A stretch of DNA of 64,000 nt from the NCBI GenBank assembly GCA_964611035.1, contig CAZSWT010000012.1:1-64000 (forward strand), given 5' to 3'. The first letter of the stretch is position 1; the number at the start of each line of letters is the position of its first letter. Shown piece after piece: positions 8,593-17,902 of this stretch. The DNA is from B33-G16 sp964611035. GTDB taxonomy: Bacteria; Desulfobacterota; DSM-4660; Desulfatiglandales; B25-G16. The translations under genes and the position numbers were made by a program. The notes below the pieces were generated by a model that saw only the letters and a program-made list of their open reading frames with translations, was not told the DNA's origin and did not search any database.

Positions 8593-8706
8593 ATAGGAAA
8601 TCCCATTTTTTAGACAGGATAGACGGGATGTTCAGGATATAAAGAAAATCTTGTTAATCGTGTTAATCCTGTCGAAAAAGTTCCCCGACATGTCGGGGCT
8701 AAGTAC
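8593..8706 (+). repeat. Tandem repeat unit 3
   Basis: Complete unit directly following unit 2, with hairpin CCCCGACATGTCGGGG and ending CTAAGTACATCG. With unit 2 it shows that the family exists in tandem as well as singly (45095). Confidence 0.85.
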
Positions 8707-8720
8707 ATCGTAACTATTCA

Positions 8721-8866
8721 GCCACCAAGGCACAAAGACCCAAAGAAGAGATAAATATTATTGAATAACGTAGTTTTCTCATTAATTTCAATCCCGATTT
8801 ATCGGGATTAAAAAAGCTATAATAAAGAATAATTCTCTAATCTTGGTGTCTTGGTGCCTTTGTGGC
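8721..8866. repeat. Long inverted repeat of the GCCACCAAGGCAC family
   Basis: GCCACCAAGGCACAAAGAC (from 8721) and its imperfect reverse complement ending TTGGTGCCTTTGTGGC at 8866 enclose ~95 bp. A second member is at 16018-16118. The right arm abuts the start of the next gene. The interior holds ATCCCGATTTATCGGGAT, a further small hairpin. Confidence 0.7.
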
Positions 8867-8894
8867 AAGATACCTAAGTAGATACAATTTACCT

Positions 8895-9863
8895 ATGATT
8901 AATATAAATATTATAAGATATTTTATTTCTCTATTTTTTTGTCTCTTTCTTCTTTTTACCTTATCAGCCTGCTCTCCCACGGCAGAATCAAATAAAACTG
9001 TAGTTATAAGAGTAGGAGATCGAGTAGTTACCGTTGGTGAAATAAAGAGAGAAGTACGCATTGCCTCAGTTGAAAATAAAGTTCCTCAGAAGGCAGTATG
9101 GTCATCTATCAATGAGCTTATAGATAGAATTGTGGATGACTCTCTTGTGCTTGAATATGGAGAAAAAAATGGTATTTTCTTAAATGAGATTGAATTGGAA
9201 AAGGCTATACAAAATATTGTCAAGGATTATCCAGAAAATAGCTTTAATGAAATGCTTCTATCCAGGTGTATAGATTATAATGAATGGAAAGAGAGATTCA
9301 GCGAACATCTTTTAATTAAAGAGGTTGTAAAGGAGCAAACTGCGTCTCTGCCTCCTATTTCTTACCATGCGATAAAATCTTACTATCAGGAGAGGAAGGA
9401 GGATTTCTTGCATCCTTCAAGGTCCAAATTGGTGCATGTCGTTACTAAAACGAGAAAAGAGGCTGAGGCTATTCTCGCCCGCCTTAAAGGGGGAGAAGAC
9501 ATAAAAGAATTAGTTAAGGAACAATCTTCGGGCTCTGGAATCTATGGAAATTATGGTATACACTGGAAAGCCAAGTATATATTTCCTTCTCCCCTACCTG
9601 ATATCATATTTACAATACCTGTTGGTGAAGTGAGCAGCATCATTAAAACCCCCTACGCCTTCCACATTATAAAAGTCCTCAAAAGGGAGCCACCAGGACT
9701 AAAAGATCTTTTGGAGGTAGAGGGTGAAATAGAAAATATGCTTCTTAATAAAGCAGTGGAAAGACGATATGCAGCCTGGCTTAAAGAATTGAGGAATAAT
9801 TATCCTGTTAAAGTCAACTACACCTTGTTAGATAAACTGAGTGCTGTTAATGAGAACGACTAA
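8895..9863 (+). CDS. Parvulin-type peptidyl-prolyl isomerase, lipoprotein
   Basis: 322 residues from the ATG at 8895. An upstream GTG at 8862 would translate repeat DNA and push the signal peptide inward. The N-terminus has a hydrophobic segment ending LFTLSAC, a lipobox (Cys ~20), so it is probably anchored to a membrane facing the periplasm. A SurA-type helical chaperone region (~30-165) precedes a PpiC/rotamase domain (~175-275, KEAEAILARLKGGEDIKELV...PYAFHIIKVL). It assists folding of exported and outer-membrane proteins. It overlaps the next SurA-like gene by 14 bp, so the two are translated together. The ribosome site is weak. Confidence 0.85.
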   Translation: MININIIRYFISLFFCLFLLFTLSACSPTAESNKTVVIRVGDRVVTVGEIKREVRIASVENKVPQKAVWSSINELIDRIVDDSLVLEYGEKNGIFLNEIELEKAIQNIVKDYPENSFNEMLLSRCIDYNEWKERFSEHLLIKEVVKEQTASLPPISYHAIKSYYQERKEDFLHPSRSKLVHVVTKTRKEAEAILARLKGGEDIKELVKEQSSGSGIYGNYGIHWKAKYIFPSPLPDIIFTIPVGEVSSIIKTPYAFHIIKVLKREPPGLKDLLEVEGEIENMLLNKAVERRYAAWLKELRNNYPVKVNYTLLDKLSAVNEND

Positions 9864-10824
9864 ATTAATTATTCTTTTTACGCTATTGCTTATTGTATTC
9901 ACGTTAGCTCCTGGGTATCTCTTGGCCGAGATAACAAATAGAATTGTAGCGAGAGTTAATAGCGATATAATTACCCTCCATGATCTCAATACCTCAATCA
10001 AAAGGTTAACCGGATCAAGTGCAAGGGATCTGCAATTAAAAAGCGAGAAAGAATTCTATGAGATACGCCGGGCTATTTTGGATAATCTGGTTAACGAAAA
10101 GATAACAGAACAAGAAATAATTAAATTGGGAATAAAAGTAACAGCAAAGGATGTAGAGGAAGCAATTGAAAAGGTGAAAAAGGAAAATAATTTTACACAG
10201 GAGGAGTTGATTTATAGTCTAAAGCAGAAAGGGGTAAGCCTCAAGGAATATAAAGATGAGGTAGAAAAGGAGATTGAACGTTTTCGATTAGTAAATTATG
10301 AGGTGAAATCAAAGATAGTTATAACCGAAGAGGAGATAAAAAAATATTACCAAACACATTCAAAAGAATATACTGAGGTCTCTAAAGTGAGGCTGGAGAG
10401 GATTTTCTTAAAGGTTAGAAGTCCAAATGATAAGGAAGAGATTGCTCGCGTAAAGTCCTTAGGAGTAGAGATATTGCAGAGGCTTAAACAAGGCCACGAT
10501 TTTTCCGAGATGGCAAAGACACATTCTCAGGGCCCAGCGGGTCCAGAGGGAGGTAATCTGGGTTGGATAAAAGCGAGCCAGCTTGAACCCATATTAAGAA
10601 AAAAAATAGATAAACTTTCAGTTGGAGAACACACTGATTTAGATTTTGCTCCATCTGGATTTCAGATAATCAGGTTAGCAGAAGAGAAAAAAGGAGGGCT
10701 AAAACCTTTTGAAGAGATCCGGGATGCAATCTATTCCAAATTATTTAAGGAAAAAGTAGAAAAAAAATATGCTACATGGTTAAATAAGCTTAGAAAGGAG
10801 TCTTTTATAAAGGTTACATTTTGA
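9850..10824 (+). CDS. SurA-like periplasmic chaperone / peptidyl-prolyl isomerase
   Basis: 324 residues from ATG 9850 (an in-frame GTG at 9841 is possible). Signal peptide: MRTTK, then a hydrophobic run ending GYLLA. A SurA N-terminal domain follows (ITNRIVARVNSDIITLHDL, ~27-150), then one rotamase domain (~175-275, VRLERIFLKV...EMAKTHSQGPAGPEGGNLGWI). E. coli SurA has two rotamase domains; this has one, as many delta homologues do. It handles nascent outer-membrane proteins in the periplasm. Coupled to the lipoprotein isomerase upstream and one base before rodZ. Confidence 0.85.
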   Translation: MRTTKLIILFTLLLIVFTLAPGYLLAEITNRIVARVNSDIITLHDLNTSIKRLTGSSARDLQLKSEKEFYEIRRAILDNLVNEKITEQEIIKLGIKVTAKDVEEAIEKVKKENNFTQEELIYSLKQKGVSLKEYKDEVEKEIERFRLVNYEVKSKIVITEEEIKKYYQTHSKEYTEVSKVRLERIFLKVRSPNDKEEIARVKSLGVEILQRLKQGHDFSEMAKTHSQGPAGPEGGNLGWIKASQLEPILRKKIDKLSVGEHTDLDFAPSGFQIIRLAEEKKGGLKPFEEIRDAIYSKLFKEKVEKKYATWLNKLRKESFIKVTF

Positions 10825-10825
10825 T

Positions 10826-11722
10826 ATGGACAAACCTTCTCACCAAAAAAAGGAAAAGGAAATACCAGAAGATATTAGCCTTGGTATTTTTTTAAAAAAA
10901 TCCAGAGAAGAGCGCCATATTGAATTAGATGAAGTAGTTGAGGCTACAAGGATACAAAGACATAATCTTGAAGCAATAGAAAATGAGGAATGGAGTAAAC
11001 TGCCTTCACAGGTTTTTATTAAAGGCTTTCTAAAATCCTATGCTGAATTTTTGGGAGTGGACAAAGAAACAGTCATACATCATTACCTAAGAACCTCATC
11101 TTTTGAAAAAACTACACCAGAAGCGCTAAAGAAAACAAGACCACAATTAGCCAAACCCTATCTTATCATCATTATTCCTGTTTTGGTTCTGGCCTTTTTT
11201 GTTGCTCTTATTTATCTAAATAAACGCAATATTTCAATTACTGACAAGGCATTTCAGTACCTTGGGACACAGAGCCCTGGAGAAAAAATGGAGGGTATAG
11301 CAGAAAAAGAGGATAACAAAGAACAAGATGAGAGAGAAAAGGAAATACTTCTATTAGAAGATGAAGTAGTGGTAGAGGAGGTGAATAAAACCACTTTAAA
11401 ATCTAAACCTGTTGATGATACCATAGTTCTTGAGGATTCGACTATTCCAATGACGAAAGAAGAAGAAAAAAAACCTCTATTGCCACGGTTTATCCTTACT
11501 GCCAATGTTAAAAGCCGGACGTGGATTGCTATCAGCATCGATGATACGTCGGTTAAGGAGTACCTTTTTCAGCCAGGGCAAAGTCCTCGATGGATGGCAG
11601 AAAAGGGCTTTAATATTTTGGTAGGTAATGCAGCTGGAATTGAGTTTTTCCTCAATGGAAAGGACGTTGGCAATCTCGGTGCGAAAGGACAGGTAGTAAG
11701 GATAACACTTCCGGAAGGATAG
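10826..11722 (+). CDS. rodZ: RodZ-like cytoskeletal/cell-shape protein
   Basis: 298 residues. The N-terminal HTH_25 (~18-85, LGIFLKKSREERHIELDEVVEATRI...FIKGFLKSYAEFLG) is followed by one membrane span (~114-136, PYLIIIIPVLVLAFFVALIY), an acidic linker, and a C-terminal DUF4115 domain (~215-295). This is the RodZ architecture: the cytoplasmic HTH contacts MreB and the periplasmic domain supports rod-shape wall synthesis. Starts two bases after the surA-like stop. Confidence 0.88.
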   Translation: MDKPSHQKKEKEIPEDISLGIFLKKSREERHIELDEVVEATRIQRHNLEAIENEEWSKLPSQVFIKGFLKSYAEFLGVDKETVIHHYLRTSSFEKTTPEALKKTRPQLAKPYLIIIIPVLVLAFFVALIYLNKRNISITDKAFQYLGTQSPGEKMEGIAEKEDNKEQDEREKEILLLEDEVVVEEVNKTTLKSKPVDDTIVLEDSTIPMTKEEEKKPLLPRFILTANVKSRTWIAISIDDTSVKEYLFQPGQSPRWMAEKGFNILVGNAAGIEFFLNGKDVGNLGAKGQVVRITLPEG

Positions 11723-11766
11723 AAGAGGTGTATTTTAAAATTAAGCTGATGATCCTGGGGGATTAA

Positions 11767-13002
11767 TTGAGAAATATATATGATATTTTTAAGGAAAGAG
11801 GTTTTATTGAACAGGTAACCGACGAAAATATGCTCAGGGAGCTTTTTGAAAAACCAATTACCTGTTATATCGGTTTTGACCCAACTGCAAAAAGCCTACA
11901 TGTTGGTAGCTTGCTTCCTATTATGTCCCTTGCCCACATGCAGAGAGAAGGCAATAGACCCATAGCTTTGGTCGGGGGTGGAACATCACTTGTGGGCGAT
12001 CCCAGTGGAAGGGATGAAATTAGAACTGTTATGACAAGGGAGGAGATTGATATCAATGCTGAGGGTATTAAGAGACAACTATCCCACTTTATTGATTTTA
12101 ATAATGGTAAAGCCCTTATGCTCAACAATGCTGACTGGCTTGCCCCTTTAAATTACATAGATTTTTTAAGAGATATAGGTAGGCATTTCAGTGTAAACAG
12201 GATGTTGACAGCCGAAAGTTACCGCCAGAGGATGGAGACTGGCCTCAGCTTTTTAGAATTTAACTACATGCTCCTTCAGGCTTATGACTTCTGGTATCTT
12301 TTTAAAAACTATAACTGTCTCCTGCAGATGGGAGGGAACGATCAGTGGGGGAATATTTTAGCCGGTGCTGACTTGACGAGAAGAATTGAAGGCAAAAATA
12401 TCCATGGAATTACCTTTCCCTTGATTACTACTGCAGATGGTTATAAAATGGGTAAAACCCAGAAAGGTGCCGTATGGCTTGACCCTGAGTTGACATCCCC
12501 ATATGAATATTACCAATACTGGGTAAACATAGATGATAGGGACGTAAAAAGATTCCTTTCTTATTTTACCTTCCTTCCTATGGATGAGATTGAAAATCTG
12601 TCCCGTCTAAAAGATGAGAAATTACGAGAGGCAAAGGATATTTTAGCATATGAGGCCACGAAAATATGTCACGGCGAAGAGGCAGCGAATAATGCTCAAA
12701 CCTCTGCCAGACAGCTTTTCAATAAAGGCATTATTAAGGATATCGGGGCAATTCCCACATACTCTTTGACAAGAAAGGATTTAGGTGAAGGAATTGAGGC
12801 CTATATTCTTTTTCAAAAAACTGGTCTATGTAAAACGAGAGGTGAGGCAAGGAGGTTAATATCCCAGAAGGGTGCATATATAAATGGGCAAACGGTTCCA
12901 TCCTTTGAAACAATAGTTGGGCCGGAAGATATCCTGAGTAATATTATTTTGTTAAGAGCAGGGAAAAAGAAATACCTTAGAGTTCGAATTCAAGACTCAT
13001 AA
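11767..13002 (+). CDS. tyrS: Tyrosyl-tRNA synthetase
   Basis: 411 residues from a TTG at 11767, the only start that keeps the conserved N-terminus, with GGGGG seven to eight bases before it. Class I catalytic core: HIGH-type motif HVGSLLP (~45), GGGTSLVGDPSGR, QMGGNDQWGN (~195), KMSKS-type KMGKTQKG (~230). A C-terminal S4 RNA-binding domain spans ~345-405 (KTRGEARRLISQKGAYING). It charges tRNA-Tyr with tyrosine. Follows rodZ on the same strand. Confidence 0.96.
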   Translation: MRNIYDIFKERGFIEQVTDENMLRELFEKPITCYIGFDPTAKSLHVGSLLPIMSLAHMQREGNRPIALVGGGTSLVGDPSGRDEIRTVMTREEIDINAEGIKRQLSHFIDFNNGKALMLNNADWLAPLNYIDFLRDIGRHFSVNRMLTAESYRQRMETGLSFLEFNYMLLQAYDFWYLFKNYNCLLQMGGNDQWGNILAGADLTRRIEGKNIHGITFPLITTADGYKMGKTQKGAVWLDPELTSPYEYYQYWVNIDDRDVKRFLSYFTFLPMDEIENLSRLKDEKLREAKDILAYEATKICHGEEAANNAQTSARQLFNKGIIKDIGAIPTYSLTRKDLGEGIEAYILFQKTGLCKTRGEARRLISQKGAYINGQTVPSFETIVGPEDILSNIILLRAGKKKYLRVRIQDS

Positions 13003-13086
13003 TTTGATTAGTTTACATCCAACCGCTATAGCTCACGTTCGTCCTCAACATTTCCATCAAGGAATTTGCCTAATAAGTGGAAAAAA

Positions 13087-14055
13087 ATGAAAAAGAAAAA
13101 AAATAAAAGTGCTCAAAAAGAAATAGATGATCTATCTATTGATTCCCAGCATGATCGCACACCTGTTTCGAAAGAGCAGGAAGGCTCTTTGGTCGCCTAT
13201 GATCCTTTGCAAATGTATTTATGGGAAATGCGGAGGTATACGCTTCTTACCAAAGCTGAAGAGATAGAGCTTGCTATTAGATATAGGCAAAAAAATGATC
13301 CGGAGGCGGCCCATAAGCTTATTCTATCCAATCTAAGATTAGTGGTAAAAATCGCAATGGACTTTCATAGGTATTGGATGAAAAACCTTATGGATTTAAT
13401 CCAGGAAGGAAATGTCGGGTTAATGCAGGCAGTAAAGAAATTTGATCCATACAAAGGCATTAAATTTTCCTATTATGCCTCATTTTGGATAAAGGCCTAC
13501 ATCCTTAAGTTTATCATGGAGAATTGGAAGTTAGTCAAGATTGGAACCACTCAGTCTCAAAGAAAACTTTTCTTCAATCTTGCAAAGGAAAAAGAGAGAT
13601 TGCTATCTTTAGGGTATGACCCTGAACCCAAACTCCTTGCAGAGCGATTAGATGTAAAAAAAGATGAAATAGTAGAGATGGCGCAGCGATTAGGTGGCTG
13701 GGAGGTTTCTCTTGATGCACCGGTTAAAGAAGGTGCTAAGCAAGATTATGGATCTTTTCTGCCCTCTCCAGAAATGGATATAGATCAACAGATATCTGTA
13801 AAGGAGAGAAGAGATTTGCTCCGAGAAAAATTAGAGGAATATAGGAAAACCCTTGTAGGGAAACACAGGGATATATTTGATAATAGAATATTGACCGAAG
13901 AGCCCTTAACCCTTCAGGAGCTTGGAGATAAACATAACATTTCCAGGGAAAGAGTTCGGCAGATTCAGGACAAGATCCTTAAAAATGCCAAGAAATGGTT
14001 GGTTGCAAATATACCCAATTTTGAGGAAGATTTCTCTGACCTTTTAAATGAATAG
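13087..14055 (+). CDS. rpoH: RNA polymerase sigma-32 (heat-shock) factor
   Basis: 322 residues from ATG 13087; a TTG at 13066 could add seven. Sigma region 1.2 (DPLQMYLWEM), region 2 (HKLILSNLRLVVKIA...DLIQEGNVGLMQAVKKFDP), the RpoH-specific box QRKLFFNL just after region 2.4, region 3, and region 4.2 HTH (LTLQELGDKHNISRERVRQIQ). The RpoH box separates it from RpoD or RpoS types. It directs polymerase to heat-shock promoters. The Lys-rich N-terminus is unusual and may be partly untranslated. Next to genes for envelope proteins. Confidence 0.88.
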   Translation: MKKKKNKSAQKEIDDLSIDSQHDRTPVSKEQEGSLVAYDPLQMYLWEMRRYTLLTKAEEIELAIRYRQKNDPEAAHKLILSNLRLVVKIAMDFHRYWMKNLMDLIQEGNVGLMQAVKKFDPYKGIKFSYYASFWIKAYILKFIMENWKLVKIGTTQSQRKLFFNLAKEKERLLSLGYDPEPKLLAERLDVKKDEIVEMAQRLGGWEVSLDAPVKEGAKQDYGSFLPSPEMDIDQQISVKERRDLLREKLEEYRKTLVGKHRDIFDNRILTEEPLTLQELGDKHNISRERVRQIQDKILKNAKKWLVANIPNFEEDFSDLLNE

Positions 14056-14226
14056 ACAATGTCACTGGTTAGTTGTCAATAGTCCATTATATATCTATAT
14101 CGTAGGCGTTCACGGGTTCACGGTTACTCTATATCTAAGTGCTTAGTTGAAATATAGAAATCATCATCTTTGCTGGTATTTAGTTGAATTAATTGATTCG
14201 TCTATTCATTTCAACGGACATTACCA

Positions 14227-15975
14227 ATGAATAAAGTAATTAAAAAAATATCTATCTTATCTCTGTGTGTTTCAATGACACTTGCCCTGTCGTGTGTGGG
14301 TGTAGAAGAAAAGCTTCCCTCAAAGCAAGACGCTATTCTATCAAGAGAAATTAGCGATAAAAAAGATTTTTCCCTTTATGCCTATCAAAACTATGCCTTC
14401 GCCTGTATAGCGATAACAAATGGCGATTATAATGATGCGGAAGTCTATTTAAAAGATGCCCTGAAATATGACAAAGACTCCCCATATTTACTCATGAAAT
14501 TGTCTGAAGTATTGGTTGAAAACGGTAAGATGGAGGATGCCTTACATTTTGCCGAAAAGACAGCTGACCTAACCCCTGATGATAGTAAGGCACGGGAGTT
14601 CCTGGCAGAAATTTACTCTCAGCTAAAGAAATTTGACCTGGCTATATCCCAGTATAGGGAAATCCTGAAAAAGGACCCAAATAACAGGGAAGCAAGGCTT
14701 TATCTATCGACACTCTATATCAGGTTGAAAAATTATGATTATGCACTGAATGAGCTATCCATTCTCATAAAGAATGAACCTGAGCTGACAATAGCTCATT
14801 ATTATAAAGGGAGGATAAATTTAGAACTCAAAGCATATAATAAAGCACAAGAGGCATTTAATAAGGTACTTGAAATAAATCCCAGATTCCTTCCAGCCCT
14901 TTTCGATTTGGCAACCCTGTTCAATAAAACAAATAACATTGATATGGAGATAAGAACCTATAATAAAATAGTGCATTTATATCCTCATAATATAATAGCC
15001 AGGGAAAGACTTATTGCCCTTTACTACAAAATCGGTCAAGAGAAATCTGCTGAAGAGCATATGGAAGAGATGAAAAAGATATTAGACCCTGGGGATCTAA
15101 AAAGAAAAAGACTTGGTCTGATATACCTCAAATATGGAAAATTTAGTGAGTCTATTGCGGAACTTTCATCAATAGTGTCTGCATGGCCAGATGATCAGGA
15201 GGCGAGATATTATCTAGGAGCGGCTCTGGAAGAGGATGAAGATTTTGATAAGGCCTATCAAAACCTTAATCTTATTAATCCCGATAGCAGTTATTTTATA
15301 AATGCCAGGATGCGTATGGCCTATATTTTGGAAAGACAAAAAAAACTTGATCCGGCAATAAACCTCCTCAAGGAAACCATTACTCACGGGAAGGAAAACC
15401 CTCAACTATATTTGATGTTGGCCTCACTGTACGAAATCAAAGAGGAATTTCCTAATGCGATGGATATTTTAAAGGAAGGGCTAAAATCCAACAAAAACAA
15501 TACTGGCCTTCTATACAGACTTGGCATTGTATTGGATAAGTTAAAAAGAAGTGAAGAGTGCATCCAACAAATGGAAATGGTAATAAAGATAGACCCTAAG
15601 CATGCTGACGCCCTTAACTATATTGGCTATACCTATGCTGATAAGGGTATTTATCTTGATAAGGCTGAGGAGTTAGTTAAAAAAGCTCTGCAATTTAAAC
15701 CCAAGAGCGGTTATATAATTGATAGCCTGGGATGGGTTTATTTTCGGAAAGGGCTTTACGATAAGGCCCTTATTGAGTTGAAAAAGGCTATCCAATTGGC
15801 CCCTGAAGATCCTGCCATTAATGAGCATCTCGGTGATGTCTATTTCAAAAAAAAAGAGTATGAAGAGGCCTTGAAGATTTATAAAAAGGCCCTTTCTTTA
15901 CAGAATGCGAATCAGGAGGTCCTTAATAAAAAAATAAAAGATGTTATGGAGCATCTGAAAGGTAATGCGCCTTGA
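14227..15975 (+). CDS. TPR-repeat lipoprotein
   Basis: 582 residues. The signal peptide has a lipobox (LALSC, Cys ~23). The rest is at least ten tetratricopeptide-like repeats, for example AREFLAEIYSQLKKFDLAIS, and a classic C-terminal set (SLGWVYFRKGLYDKALIELK). TPR solenoids are protein-docking scaffolds; the lipidated form suggests a periplasmic or outer-membrane assembly role. In many deltaproteobacteria such a gene precedes lolB and ispE; here it precedes a LolB-like gene but no ispE follows. Start by ATG, weak ribosome site. Confidence 0.85.
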   Translation: MNKVIKKISILSLCVSMTLALSCVGVEEKLPSKQDAILSREISDKKDFSLYAYQNYAFACIAITNGDYNDAEVYLKDALKYDKDSPYLLMKLSEVLVENGKMEDALHFAEKTADLTPDDSKAREFLAEIYSQLKKFDLAISQYREILKKDPNNREARLYLSTLYIRLKNYDYALNELSILIKNEPELTIAHYYKGRINLELKAYNKAQEAFNKVLEINPRFLPALFDLATLFNKTNNIDMEIRTYNKIVHLYPHNIIARERLIALYYKIGQEKSAEEHMEEMKKILDPGDLKRKRLGLIYLKYGKFSESIAELSSIVSAWPDDQEARYYLGAALEEDEDFDKAYQNLNLINPDSSYFINARMRMAYILERQKKLDPAINLLKETITHGKENPQLYLMLASLYEIKEEFPNAMDILKEGLKSNKNNTGLLYRLGIVLDKLKRSEECIQQMEMVIKIDPKHADALNYIGYTYADKGIYLDKAEELVKKALQFKPKSGYIIDSLGWVYFRKGLYDKALIELKKAIQLAPEDPAINEHLGDVYFKKKEYEEALKIYKKALSLQNANQEVLNKKIKDVMEHLKGNAP

Positions 15976-16017
15976 TATTGCGTAAAATATGGAACAATCT
16001 TTTATTGTATAAGTTTA

Positions 16018-16118
16018 GCCACCAAGTCTCAAAGGCACGAAGAAATCATTACGTCTCTTATTAAAAATGATATTTAAAGAATTATATAATAATCTTGGTG
16101 ACTTGGTGTCTTTGTGGC
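16018..16118. repeat. Inverted repeat of the GCCACCAAGGCAC family overlapping a gene start
   Basis: GCCACCAAGTCTCAAAGGCAC (from 16018; 20 bases shared in part with 8721) pairs imperfectly with GGTGACTTGGTGTCTTTGTGGC ending at 16118. The right arm is read as codons near the N-terminus of the LolB-like gene. Confidence 0.65.
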
Positions 16119-16897
16119 TGAACTATTACCTTTTATCATCTCTGTTTATTTTTCTTTTAGCCTTTCTTTTCGGATGTGCGTCTCTTGCACCTTTCCCGCC
16201 TGCTAAACCTTTCTCTCAACAAGAGTCTGACCGAATTATTTCCAACCTACAAGATCAAGAGGAAAAAGTATCGAGCTTTCAAGGGATTGGAAAATTAAAT
16301 GTAAAGAAAGGGGAAGAAGAAATAGAGGCAAATCTTTTTGCTGTTGGAAGTAATCCTTATAAAATCAGGCTCGAAATTACTCATCCCTGGGGAAAACCAC
16401 TCCTTTACATCGTAGCTGATGAAAAAAGTATTTCAGTATTATCTCTGACTGATAAGAAATTTTTCAGGGGCCCACCACATTCTTTAGACATAAAACAGTT
16501 TTTTCTATATGGTCTCGATCTGGATTTAGCATGGAAGATATTTTCTGGTAGTGTGCCAATACTATCTGCATCAGGCGGAACAGTGAGCTTGAAGCCAAAT
16601 GAAATATCTCTTTATAATAAGCAGGGTGAGATTATAGAAACGATTTCTTTTTCTTCAAAAACCCTTCTGCCTCGATCCATCTATTTTCCAAAGAAAGGAT
16701 TTAGCATACTTTTTTCGGAATTTGAGGAAGGAGATTTGGGACCTCACCCCTTAAAAATAAAGGTGTTAAAGGAAAATGAAGACCAATTAGTAGTGATAAG
16801 ATATAAGAGTTTTACACTGAATAAACCAGTCCCTGAAGAGATTTTCCAATTGAATCCACCCCCAAGTTTTGAGATTGTTAATCTGAACAATAGTTGA
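16067..16897 (+). CDS. LolB-like outer-membrane lipoprotein
   Basis: 276 residues in the longest reading. The lipobox is LAFLFGCASL (Cys ~37), after which a DUF4292/LolB-like beta-rich domain follows (VSSFQGIGKLNVKKGEEEIEA, HPWGKPLLYIV, FLYGLDL). LolB receives lipoproteins from LolA and inserts them into the outer membrane; homology here is at fold level. The first ~18 codons come from an interspersed inverted repeat, so the true start may be an internal TTG or GTG (for example codons 13-16), which would give a normal signal peptide. Downstream of the TPR lipoprotein, as in related genomes. Confidence 0.7.
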   Translation: MIFKELYNNLGDLVSLWLNYYLLSSLFIFLLAFLFGCASLAPFPPAKPFSQQESDRIISNLQDQEEKVSSFQGIGKLNVKKGEEEIEANLFAVGSNPYKIRLEITHPWGKPLLYIVADEKSISVLSLTDKKFFRGPPHSLDIKQFFLYGLDLDLAWKIFSGSVPILSASGGTVSLKPNEISLYNKQGEIIETISFSSKTLLPRSIYFPKKGFSILFSEFEEGDLGPHPLKIKVLKENEDQLVVIRYKSFTLNKPVPEEIFQLNPPPSFEIVNLNNS

Positions 16898-17000
16898 TTT
16901 AGTAGTCAAAAAGTTGAGTGGTTGAATCGTTATTAACTTAGCGACTCAACTCAAAATAATCGTAATAATTCACCTGGAAAAATATTTTGACAGGATTACA

Positions 17001-17107
17001 GGCCCGCCCTGGCGCGACAGAAAAAGCTTCGTTTAGAATTAACCGTGTTAACCATTAGATACTGGGTATTGATAGCAGTTGCTGTTGTAATCAGGTCTGG
17101 GCCAGGG
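17001..17107 (-). mobile_element. Small insert with conserved ends, second copy
   Basis: GGCCCGCCCTGGCGCGAC opens it and AATCAGGTCTGGGCCAGGG closes it: the inverted counterparts of the ends of 8450-8550. The interior differs. The left flank (TTTTGACAGGATTA) resembles the GACAGGAT part of the tandem repeat, the same kind of site as the first copy. Confidence 0.5.
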
Positions 17108-17176
17108 ATAGACAAGATTTCGATCTCCTCTATACTCTCTCGATTTGGTAGATCTAAATTCTAATGATCGCTTAAA

Positions 17177-17285
17177 AGCCCCGCTTAATGGCGGGGGTCC
17201 CGATGAAACTTCATCGGGACCAATGTGGAGGTCCTTTAGAGGTAAATAAGCTCGCTTATTTTCTTCCCAAAGGACACTCCATATG
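17177..17285. repeat. Chain of consecutive hairpins
   Basis: Three stems lie end to end: CCCCGC/GCGGGG, then GGTCCCGATGAA with TTCATCGGGACC (loop of two, ~17197-17222), then a composite stem with AAATAAG-ctcg-CTTATTT inside GGTCCTTT/AAAGGAC. A similar chain is at 20907-20997. An open frame at 17188-17370 runs through these stems and is not accepted as a gene. Confidence 0.6.
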
Positions 17286-17430
17286 TAACTTTGAAGCGAT
17301 ACTTATAATAGGGGATCAACAGAATGAGGACAATTATCCTGTCATTCCTGTTTATCATGTCAAAAGATAGGTGAACTGTTACAAATAATCTACGTTACCT
17401 AAAGTTAACACAACAGACACGATAAACCCA

Positions 17431-17898
17431 ATGAACACAACAAACGCAATAATGTTTGTGGCTGATAAAATGCTTGGAAAATTAGCCAAGTACTTAAGGA
17501 TTATGGGATACGATACCTTTTACCAGACGAGCTATCCAGATCAGAGATTATCAGACTTGGTTAGGGAGGGAAGGATTCTTCTAACAAGAAATCATATAAC
17601 TGTTAGGCAATATTCAAACTCTATCTTTGTTGACTGCGATCTGGTGAAAGATCAATTAAAGGCAGTTGATAACTCACTGAAGCTTACACGGGATCGGAGA
17701 GACTGGTTCAGTAGGTGCCTTGTCTGTAATTCACCTCTCTCCAAGGCTGAATTAGAAGTAGCACGGCAAAATGTTCCTGATTTTGTTTTTTTTAAGGACC
17801 ATGAAAGGATTTTTTTTTGCCCAATTTGCAAACGATTTTACTGGCCAGGTACTCATAGAGAACGGATGGTAGAAAGATTAACGGATTGGGGATATTGA
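17431..17898 (+). CDS. Mut7-C RNase-domain (PIN-like) protein with zinc ribbon
   Basis: 155 residues; ATG 17431 or ATG 17452 are both possible. The N-terminal half (FVADKMLGKLAKYLRIMGYDT, then DLVREGRILLTRN) matches the Mut7-C PIN-like domain, with an Asp in ADKML and in later strands as putative metal ligands. The C-terminal zinc ribbon is CLVCN near residue 90 and CPIC near 130. The family is found beside RNA-processing and housekeeping genes and is presumed to be a nuclease, without a settled substrate. Ends 4 bp before the M48 peptidase, so probably cotranscribed. Confidence 0.8.
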   Translation: MNTTNAIMFVADKMLGKLAKYLRIMGYDTFYQTSYPDQRLSDLVREGRILLTRNHITVRQYSNSIFVDCDLVKDQLKAVDNSLKLTRDRRDWFSRCLVCNSPLSKAELEVARQNVPDFVFFKDHERIFFCPICKRFYWPGTHRERMVERLTDWGY

Positions 17899-17902
17899 AT
17901 CA

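Noticed and set aside
17188..17370. 60-residue plus-strand ORF
   Set aside because: It is read through a chain of perfect hairpins, has no ribosome site and no recognisable protein pattern.
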